21,719 bases of DNA, taken from Erythrobacteraceae bacterium CCH12-C2. Its GTDB lineage: Bacteria > Pseudomonadota > Alphaproteobacteria > Sphingomonadales > Sphingomonadaceae. Within the stretch, counting starts at the first letter, position 1, and each line of letters begins with the position of its first letter. The stretch covers positions 1 to 21,719 of the forward strand of contig LSKF01000006.1 in NCBI GenBank assembly GCA_001556995.1. The letters run 5' to 3'. Positions 15,536 through 21,719 of the stretch are shown here, piece by piece. Both the position numbers and the translations under genes were made by a program. The notes under the pieces were generated by a model, which saw only the letters and a list, made by a program, of their open reading frames with translations, was not told the DNA's origin and did no database searches.

Positions 15536-15976
15536 ATGTCGGTTTCGCGTAGGACGGTTGTGATCGGCCTTGCCGGTGCGGCAGTGACCACGGGCGGTGT
15601 GACGGCTCCGGTGTTCTCGTTCTTGAGCCTTGGAGACATCCAGCAAAAGCTTAGTCCCACGGTGCAAGGGCGTCGCAACGTGGCGCTTGGCAGGGCGCTG
15701 TTCGAGGAATGGTCGGTCCAGAAGGGGAGCTTTTTCACGCTGGATTCGGGGCAGGTGGTCGAATTGGTCGACGTCAAGCTCTTCCCCAACGACGAAGGTC
15801 GACCCTCGTACGTGCGCCCGGCGGCATTCCTCACGGTCTTTGAGGTGCGGCGCGGTGTCCCCGTCATCGACGAGCGGATCTATAGACTGGCCCACAATGA
15901 AGGGGGCGAGTTTCCCCTTTTCCTGAATATCGACAAGGGCGGCGCGGGCATGCAGATCTCGGCCGTCCTCGGCTAA
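15536..15976 (+). CDS. Tat-signal-like protein with DUF6916-like body
   Basis: This 146-residue protein starts MSVSRRTVVIGLAGAAVTTGG, which resembles a twin-arginine signal or anchor (SRRTVV followed by a hydrophobic run). The rest has the pattern of the small DUF6916 fold: GSFFTLDSGQVVELVDVKL, a PAAFLTVFEV strand, RIYRLAHNEGGEFPLFLNID and a final ISAVLG strand. The same order of strands appears in the protein encoded at 16483-16785 (FRLAFRG, GIYLLEN, EIFLVPI, YEAIFN), which is why I link them; this is by-eye homology. The start is supported by the Gly-rich RBS 9 nt upstream. The GNAT gene begins 4 nt after its stop. Function is unknown; if the Tat signal is real, the domain acts outside the cytoplasm. 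Confidence 0.75.
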   Translation: MSVSRRTVVIGLAGAAVTTGGVTAPVFSFLSLGDIQQKLSPTVQGRRNVALGRALFEEWSVQKGSFFTLDSGQVVELVDVKLFPNDEGRPSYVRPAAFLTVFEVRRGVPVIDERIYRLAHNEGGEFPLFLNIDKGGAGMQISAVLG

Positions 15977-15980
15977 TCCC

Positions 15981-16490
15981 ATGCATTTTGCGCTGGAGGT
16001 CGCCAGGCCCTTCGGAATCACGCTGCGGCCCGCGACCGACGACGACCTGCCGTTCCTCGAGGCGCTTTATGCCTCGACCCGCGCGGAGGAAGTGGCCTTG
16101 GTCGGCTGGTCACCCGAAATGCAGCAGACCTTTCTGCGCCAGCAGCACTCTGCACAGCACGCGCACTACCGGACGCACTATGCCAATGCCGCGTGGCGTA
16201 TCATCGAGTGTGCGGGCGAGGCGATCGGACGGCTCTACTGGCGCGAGACTGAAAAGGACCTCCACATTATCGACATCTCGCTGGTTCCCGGAAGCCGCGG
16301 CACTGGGCTTGGCGAGGCGCTGTTGCGCGACATGGCGGCCCACGCTGCACAGGATGGCCGCGGTCTGACCATCTTCGTAGAGAAAAACAATCCGGCCCGC
16401 TCGCTCTACGCGCGGCTCGGGTTCGAACCGGTCGAGGACCACGGCGTCTACGATTTCATGCGCCGTTCGCCACAACCCGCTCTCAGTTGA
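15981..16490 (+). CDS. GNAT family N-acetyltransferase
   Basis: This is a 169-residue acetyl-CoA-dependent acetyltransferase of unknown substrate. Motif A, which binds the CoA pyrophosphate, is clear as SLVPGSRGTGLGEALLRDM. The C-terminal motif B region reads NNPARSLYARLGFEPVEDHG. The N-terminus has the usual ITLRPATDDDLPFLEALY start. No signal peptide is present, so it acts in the cytoplasm. The gene has a poor RBS of its own and sits 4 nt after the DUF6916-like gene, so translation is probably coupled. Its 3' end overlaps the convergent DUF6916 gene by 8 nt. The placement between two DUF6916-like genes suggests it modifies a component of this module before export (inference). Confidence 0.9.
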   Translation: MHFALEVARPFGITLRPATDDDLPFLEALYASTRAEEVALVGWSPEMQQTFLRQQHSAQHAHYRTHYANAAWRIIECAGEAIGRLYWRETEKDLHIIDISLVPGSRGTGLGEALLRDMAAHAAQDGRGLTIFVEKNNPARSLYARLGFEPVEDHGVYDFMRRSPQPALS

Positions 16491-16785
16491 AAATTGCCTC
16501 GTAAAGCGTGCCGGCATCATCCTGCGCGATGGGGACGAGGAAGATCTCCGCCGACAATCCCGAGTTTTCGAGCAGATAGATCCCCTGCGGGCAAATCGGT
16601 TCGCGCGGGCCCCGGAAAGCCAGGCGGAACGAGCCACCGGGCCGCGCCGACAGCCTGAGCGGCTCGACCTTTTCAAGCACCACCTCGAGGCTCCCACCCT
16701 CCACCTGCATGGAAAAGCGAGAACCCTCGAAGTCGGCGAAGTCAGCGAGGGACATCCCCCCCGGCATATCTGTTGTCACGAGCAT
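16483..16785 (-). CDS. DUF6916-type small protein
   Basis: This 100-residue protein matches what I know of the DUF6916 family. It has MSLADFADFEGSRFSMQV, a central LEVVLEKVEPL strand, GSFRLAFRGPREPICPQG, IYLLENSG and the ending EIFLVPIAQDDAGTLYEAIF. No signal peptide is present, unlike the related product of 15536-15976. It starts 18 nt after the stop of the giant protein gene and must be co-transcribed with it. ATG 16785 is preceded by GATGGGG; an internal ATG (MSLADF) behind a run of Gs is an alternative start. Function is unknown. The close linkage suggests a partner or maturation factor for the giant protein or the collar proteins. Confidence 0.8.
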   Translation of the reverse strand: MLVTTDMPGGMSLADFADFEGSRFSMQVEGGSLEVVLEKVEPLRLSARPGGSFRLAFRGPREPICPQGIYLLENSGLSAEIFLVPIAQDDAGTLYEAIFN

Positions 16786-16803
16786 TGCCCCATCGGACTG
16801 CGA

Positions 16804-19800
16804 TTAGAGGACACTGGCATCAGCTGGCACGATCTGCGGCATCAAGCCAATCGCGACCGACGCCGGGCTGGAGACCATCTCGGCCAGCAAGATTACGCCC
16901 GAACCAGCAGCGCTGCTGCTGCCGCCGCCACTGACCGAAAGCGCAGTGATCGCTTCGGGCAGATTGCGTTCGCCAAGCGCGAGGAAGCCATCCATCACGC
17001 TCTCCACATCGCTGCCGTAGACATCTGCGAGACCCGCAATGTGACCAAGCTCGTGCGCCAGAGCGGTGAGCAGGTCAATGCCACCCGCTGCCTCGCTTCC
17101 GGAGAGTGCGGTCAGGCCGTCGGGGCCTAGGGCGAACTCCTCGTTGGCAAAGGGTGTCGCGTCGATGAACCAGCCGATCCCTGCCGCATCGATGTCGATG
17201 GTGATTCCGTCCGCCGTGGTCTGGCCGAGGAACCCGCCGTAGAGGTCTGCGACGTTGAGTTCCACCGCACGCATTGCCGCGATCTGCGCGTCGCTCGCAC
17301 CGGCATCGATCCACAGCTGCACCGCCGCCTCGCGCAGGGCCTCGAGCGCAGGTAGCGTGGCCTGGACACCGCTGCCGGTGCCGGTGGTGCCCGGCTCGAT
17401 CATCAGCGGCACACCAAGGGATAAGTTGATGCCGGTGAGATAAGTACCAGTCGCAAGACTGCTGAACTGCACCGCCGGGCTGGTAACGGTCAGGGTGTTG
17501 CCTCTCGTTGCGGTGAGGAAGTTCAGAACGTTGGCATCGGTTGGAGTGCCGACAAACCCGGGCAGGTAGAACTGAGAGGCGTTGGCAGCATCGTCAAACG
17601 CGATCGCAGCCACGGCGGTCGTCGCCCCGTTCACGTTAACCGTGTTGTTCGATATGTCGAGACCGAGCAAACCGTTATCATTGCTGCCGAGCCCGCCGAT
17701 CTGCGCATAGATCCCGGCAAAGGCCGCATTGCCGAGCTCGGCGATGGTGTTGTTGCGGATCGTCGCTTCGAGCCGCGCCGTGCCGCTGCCGTCTGCAGCG
17801 CCGTTGGAGCGCAGGAATATCCCTTCCCCGTCGACATCGCGGATCGTGTTGCCTTCGATACGCACTGCGCTGGTGAGGCTGCCTCCGCCAGTGGTCTTCT
17901 CAACCTGCACCGCAATCGCGCCGCCACCATTGTTCGAACCGGCGCTCGCCTGCGCGTTGTCGTGGACATTGTTGTCCGTACCGATGGTGTTGTTGAGGAT
18001 CGTACCTGACATTGACCCGGATGGGCCGATGGCGCCTACAAAGATCACCGTGCCCTCGGCACCCCTGAAGGTGTTGTTCTGGACGTTGTAGGTAACGCCC
18101 AGCTGAGGTCCCGTCCCGCCCGAGAGGCCGATGGACACGCCGCCGCCGCCCGACACCACATCGGGGTGGAGGTTGGCAAAGGTGTTGTTGCGAATCGTGA
18201 TATTCTGCGTCGCGGTGCCGCTCGCCACGGTCTGGATCAGGTCGCCGCGGCTACCGGTGAACTCCACCCCGTCGATCAGTACGGTGATGTTGGAATTGCC
18301 CGAACCGTTGACGATGATCCCGTCATTGCCGCTGGTCGTGCCGTTGCGACCGATCACGGCCTGATCGGAGGTGCTGTCGCGCACGGTCAGGTTGAGCACA
18401 CCCGAGCTGTTGTCGATCCGCAGCACATCCTCGTGCCCGTCGGAGATGGTGTTGCCTTCAAACAGCGCGGTGCCAGTAAGGCCCGTGAAACGGATTACGC
18501 CCTCGTCGTCGCCCGAACTGTCGCCGAACCCGCCATCGTCGGAATCGGCCCCGTTAAAGGTCGAATCTCGCAACGTGAAGTTATTCACGGTGTTGCCGCG
18601 GATGCCGAAGTCACCGAAATTGCCGGTGAAGTCGATGTTCGAGAGCGAAATGTTGTTGGTGTTCTCGATGTAGATCCCGATGCCGTCGTCGATCGTGGCG
18701 TTGGTGCCACCGTCAATCGAACTGATCGTGCCGCCCGATCCGGCGTTGCTGGCGGTGCCCGTGATGGTGAACCCGCCACTGCCCGCGTTGCGCAGGAAGA
18801 TGCCGGTGGTGGCAGTACCATTGGTGATCGTGACCGACTGGAAATTCACACCTCCGGTGCCGATCGTGACGCCATCGATCTCGACCGCGCGGCCCGAAGT
18901 GGTGTTGATTCTATTGCCGGTGCCTGACAGGGTGACCGTCCCACCGCCGCCATCGACGATGAAGCCGTTGCCAGTGGTCGTCGTGATATTGAGGCCGGTT
19001 CCGACGGGGGTGAAGTTGATGGTGGCGCTGTTGTTGGTCAGCGATATTGCGGTCGCGGCGTTGCTGTTGATCGAGATAGCGGCACCGAAATTCAACGTGC
19101 CCGCATTGCCATCTGCCACTATACCTTGGCCAGCAGTCTCGGTGATCGATCCGCTAAACGTCACAGTGCCGCCCGTTCGATCCTGAATTTCGATCGCCGC
19201 TCCACCGGCGTTCGACAGTATACCTTCGTAAGCGATGTTTGCGTTACCGCCTGAGCTTGGGCTTCCACCTCCCGATTGGCCGATCAGGAAACCTACTCCT
19301 GTTGAAAGCCGAATCTCGCCGCTCAATGCCTCAAATCTGCCCGATACACCCTGAAGGTGCACACCCTCGCTGCTTGAGTTGGACGAAAACAACTCGTCGA
19401 GCGAGACATCCAATACGCCGCCCTGATCAATATCGACCGCTTTGCCCGCGCCCGTTACCGACGTTTTGGCAATCGTGAGGTTCCCAACGGTGCCATTGCC
19501 ATCTTGGATACCGACCGCATCATTCGCTGTTCCATTGAACCTCAGGCCGCGAACCTCGTTGCCGGTGTTGAGTATAACGCCATAGCTGGAATAGTTGATG
19601 ATGGAATTCGTCGTTAAGCCGCCGCCGATTGCGGTGCCGTTGACGGTGAATTCGTGCCCGTCACCGAACAGCTTCTGTCCTGCTTCGAGCGTGATGCCGC
19701 TGGTGTAATTGGTGCCACGGTTGTAGACGAAGATCGTCTGGTTGGCGCCGTCGACATCATCATTGGTGGTGCCGTCGCCTGTCACCCCGTTGAGCGGGTC

Positions 19801-21719
19801 GAGGCTGGTGAAGGGACGCAGGAACGAGCCGTCGGATGCCCCGTTGCCACCAGCATAAGAATTGTCGACATACCACACCAACCCGCTGACGGTGACGTTG
19901 ACTGTACCCGTCGCGGTCGCGCTGTCGGCGTCAGTGATGGTATAGGTGAAGCTCGCCGGGCCGGTGTAGCCGGTGGTGGGCGTGAAGGTGATCGAGCCGT
20001 CGCCGTTCAGAACCACCGTACCATTGGTCGCGCCGCCGACCGCCGTGAGGGTGATGGCGGTGGTGGGCGATCCGTCAGGGTCGATGTCATTGGCGAGCAA
20101 GCTCGCTCCCGTGATGGTGATCGGGGTATTGCCGGTCATCGTGAGGGTATCATTCGCCGCAATCGGCCGCTCGTTGCGCCCGGCAATGGTGACCGAGATC
20201 GTTGCGGTGTCGGTCAGCGATCCGTCGCTGACCGTGAAGGTGAAACTGTCGTTACCATTCTGCCCGGGGCGCAGCGCTTCGAACTGGCCATTGGGATTGT
20301 AGACATAGGCCCCGGTGCTCTGCACCGTCAGCAGCGCGCCCGATGCGAGCGTGATCGGGGTGCCGAAGGTGAACGGCACGCCGTTGATCTGGGTGACCGC
20401 AAGCGAAGGCCCGTCCACATCAGTAACTCCGGCAAGCAGCCCGCTGGCTGCCACCACCGTCACTGCGGTGTCTTCATCAGTCGAAGCCGTGCCGTTGGGC
20501 GCATCGGGCGCATCGTTGACCGGCGTTATGGTCAATCGGAAAACGTCGCTTACGGAGAGTGCGCCATCGCTTGCGGTGACCTCAATGTCCAACACACCAT
20601 TGAAGTTGAGCGGCGTCGGGGTGCCGGAGAATGTGCGGGTCGTAGCGTTGAAATTCAGCCACGAAGGCAGCGATCCGCCGCCCGACAGCTGCGCGCTGTA
20701 GGTGAGATTGGCATTGTCCACATCGGCGAAGGTATTGGCCGGAACCGTGAAGTTTACCGCCGTGTCCTCGTCAAACGCCTGATTGGCGATTGGATTTGCC
20801 ACCGTCGGGGCATCGTTCACCGGATTCACAGTGACCGTCACCGTCGTCGACAAGCCTAATGCGCTTAAACTGTCGCTGGGCTGGTACGTGAAGCTGGCAG
20901 TGCCAAAGAAATTCGCATTCGGCGTGAAGACGACGTTCCCGCCGATGAGATCAAGTACGCCATTGACAGCTCCACTTACAACAGCGACGGAAATCAGGTT
21001 GTTTTCGGCATCCGTGTCATTGGCGACCAGGCTCGCCAAGGGAATGGTGAGAGCCTGATCCTCGTTCGTCGAGAAGGTGTCGGGAACGCCGACGGGCGCA
21101 TCGTTGACCGCGGTCACATTGATCGTAACCGTAACTGCAGCACCCGATTCCGTGCCATCATTGGGACGATAGGTGAAGCTATCAACGCCGTTGAAGTTCG
21201 TCGCGGGCGTATAGCTGAAACTGCCATTGGGGTTCAGCGTGAGCGAGCCGTTGGTCGGCCCGGTTACCAGCACGGCCGTCAGCGGGTCGCTGTCGATATC
21301 ATTGTCATTCGACAGGACACCGTTGGCGACGATCACGTTAAGCGTATTGTCTTCGGCCGTGGTGTAGGTATCTGCGGTGCCCACCGGCGGCTCGTTGACG
21401 TTGATGACCGTGATCGTGACAGTCGCTGTGCTGCTGAGGCTGCCGTCGCTTGCGCGGTATTCGAAACTGTCTGTGCCAAAGAAATTGGGGTTGGGCGTAT
21501 AGTCGAATGCCCCGGTCAGCGGGTTCAGAACGACTGTGCCGTTGGCCGCACCGCGCGTGATCGTCGCCGAAAGCGCATCGCCATCCGGATCGGTATCATT
21601 GTTCAATACATTGCGGCTCAGCACGGTGTTCTCGTCCATGCTGAAGGCGTCGGCCACCGCCGTCGGCGCTTCGTTCACATCGGTGACCGTGAGCGTGTAG
21701 TTGGCGGTGACCGGTGTCG
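16804..21719 (-). CDS. Giant cadherin-like/beta-helix protein with C-terminal metalloprotease-like motif (5'-truncated)
   Basis: The frame is open to the right edge, and the codon read as a start near 21678 is an internal GTG (Val in VTDVNEAPTA). At least 1637 residues are visible, numbered here from that codon. About 1-290 hold three tandem cadherin-like repeats with DxNEAP-type linkers and Asp-rich Ca-binding loops (NDTDPDGDAL). About 290-390 form a dystroglycan-type cadherin-like domain (PSWLNFNATTRTFSGTP). Two more repeats run to about 600. WYVDNSYAGGNGASDGS at about 602 opens a long right-handed beta-helix section with repeated NNT/GNT ladders, to about 1430. The C-terminal domain carries HELGHIAGLAD (1542-1552) and a following SVMDG. 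No transmembrane, LPxTG or autotransporter barrel is seen; type I secretion is possible but unproven. It is probably an adhesin or secreted surface protein. Confidence 0.88.
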   Translation of the reverse strand, partial: TPVTANYTLTVTDVNEAPTAVADAFSMDENTVLSRNVLNNDTDPDGDALSATITRGAANGTVVLNPLTGAFDYTPNPNFFGTDSFEYRASDGSLSSTATVTITVINVNEPPVGTADTYTTAEDNTLNVIVANGVLSNDNDIDSDPLTAVLVTGPTNGSLTLNPNGSFSYTPATNFNGVDSFTYRPNDGTESGAAVTVTINVTAVNDAPVGVPDTFSTNEDQALTIPLASLVANDTDAENNLISVAVVSGAVNGVLDLIGGNVVFTPNANFFGTASFTYQPSDSLSALGLSTTVTVTVNPVNDAPTVANPIANQAFDEDTAVNFTVPANTFADVDNANLTYSAQLSGGGSLPSWLNFNATTRTFSGTPTPLNFNGVLDIEVTASDGALSVSDVFRLTITPVNDAPDAPNGTASTDEDTAVTVVAASGLLAGVTDVDGPSLAVTQINGVPFTFGTPITLASGALLTVQSTGAYVYNPNGQFEALRPGQNGNDSFTFTVSDGSLTDTATISVTIAGRNERPIAANDTLTMTGNTPITITGASLLANDIDPDGSPTTAITLTAVGGATNGTVVLNGDGSITFTPTTGYTGPASFTYTITDADSATATGTVNVTVSGLVWYVDNSYAGGNGASDGSFLRPFTSLDPLNGVTGDGTTNDDVDGANQTIFVYNRGTNYTSGITLEAGQKLFGDGHEFTVNGTAIGGGLTTNSIINYSSYGVILNTGNEVRGLRFNGTANDAVGIQDGNGTVGNLTIAKTSVTGAGKAVDIDQGGVLDVSLDELFSSNSSSEGVHLQGVSGRFEALSGEIRLSTGVGFLIGQSGGGSPSSGGNANIAYEGILSNAGGAAIEIQDRTGGTVTFSGSITETAGQGIVADGNAGTLNFGAAISINSNAATAISLTNNSATINFTPVGTGLNITTTTGNGFIVDGGGGTVTLSGTGNRINTTSGRAVEIDGVTIGTGGVNFQSVTITNGTATTGIFLRNAGSGGFTITGTASNAGSGGTISSIDGGTNATIDDGIGIYIENTNNISLSNIDFTGNFGDFGIRGNTVNNFTLRDSTFNGADSDDGGFGDSSGDDEGVIRFTGLTGTALFEGNTISDGHEDVLRIDNSSGVLNLTVRDSTSDQAVIGRNGTTSGNDGIIVNGSGNSNITVLIDGVEFTGSRGDLIQTVASGTATQNITIRNNTFANLHPDVVSGGGGVSIGLSGGTGPQLGVTYNVQNNTFRGAEGTVIFVGAIGPSGSMSGTILNNTIGTDNNVHDNAQASAGSNNGGGAIAVQVEKTTGGGSLTSAVRIEGNTIRDVDGEGIFLRSNGAADGSGTARLEATIRNNTIAELGNAAFAGIYAQIGGLGSNDNGLLGLDISNNTVNVNGATTAVAAIAFDDAANASQFYLPGFVGTPTDANVLNFLTATRGNTLTVTSPAVQFSSLATGTYLTGINLSLGVPLMIEPGTTGTGSGVQATLPALEALREAAVQLWIDAGASDAQIAAMRAVELNVADLYGGFLGQTTADGITIDIDAAGIGWFIDATPFANEEFALGPDGLTALSGSEAAGGIDLLTALAHELGHIAGLADVYGSDVESVMDGFLALGERNLPEAITALSVSGGGSSSAAGSGVILLAEMVSSPASVAIGLMPQIVPADASVL

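Noticed and set aside
18166..20859. Long plus-strand open frames opposite the giant protein gene, including one of 401 codons
   Set aside because: They mirror the repetitive Gly/Thr/Asn-rich coding of the minus strand and carry no recognisable domain.
16804..21719. CRISPR array or DNA-level tandem repeat
   Set aside because: The repetitiveness comes from protein-level cadherin and beta-helix repeats that diverge at the base level. There are no constant-length repeats with unique spacers.

Overview
The window is high-GC DNA that reads as an alphaproteobacterium, most likely a sphingomonad (Sphingomonadales). I infer this from the gene order hpnC-hpnD-hpnE-shc-hpnG with a nearby ispH-hpnH pair and from protein-level resemblance. 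No rRNA or marker gene is present to prove it.

Region 1 (1-8789, + strand) is a hopanoid locus. hpnC (5' end outside the window), hpnD and hpnE make squalene from farnesyl diphosphate, shc cyclises it to hopene, and hpnG acts on adenosylhopane. A small secreted DUF2141 protein follows, then hpnN, an RND/MMPL-type exporter thought to carry hopanoids to the outer membrane. Region 2 (8802-10581, - strand) is a two-gene unit for an MlaC/HpnM-type periplasmic lipid-binding protein and an MlaA (VacJ) homologue that has no lipobox cysteine. Region 3 (10826-12937, + strand) is ispH (last step of the MEP isoprenoid pathway) followed by hpnH (radical SAM, adenosylhopane synthesis). Regions 2 and 3 diverge from a roughly 245-bp intergenic stretch that carries a perfect 8+8 bp inverted repeat. 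Together these regions cover C5 precursor supply, squalene, hopene, side-chain extension and envelope lipid transport.

Region 4 (12938-13787) has no intact gene. It holds a 15-codon stub right after hpnH, a clearly recognisable but broken remnant of a TIGR03032/DUF4915-type gene on the - strand, and further coding-like but interrupted sequence. It looks like a decayed boundary between the hopanoid locus and an accessory module.

Region 5 (13788-21719) is the accessory module. It has three tandem tail-collar (MdpB-like) proteins on the - strand, then on the + strand a Tat-signal-like protein with a DUF6916-like body and a GNAT acetyltransferase, and then on the - strand a leaderless DUF6916 protein and a giant surface or secreted protein. 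The giant runs off the right edge and has cadherin-like repeats, a beta-helix section and a metzincin-like HExxHxxGxxD motif. No phage structural, packaging or integrase gene accompanies the collar proteins. This module is the best candidate in the window for an undescribed system, probably at the cell surface.
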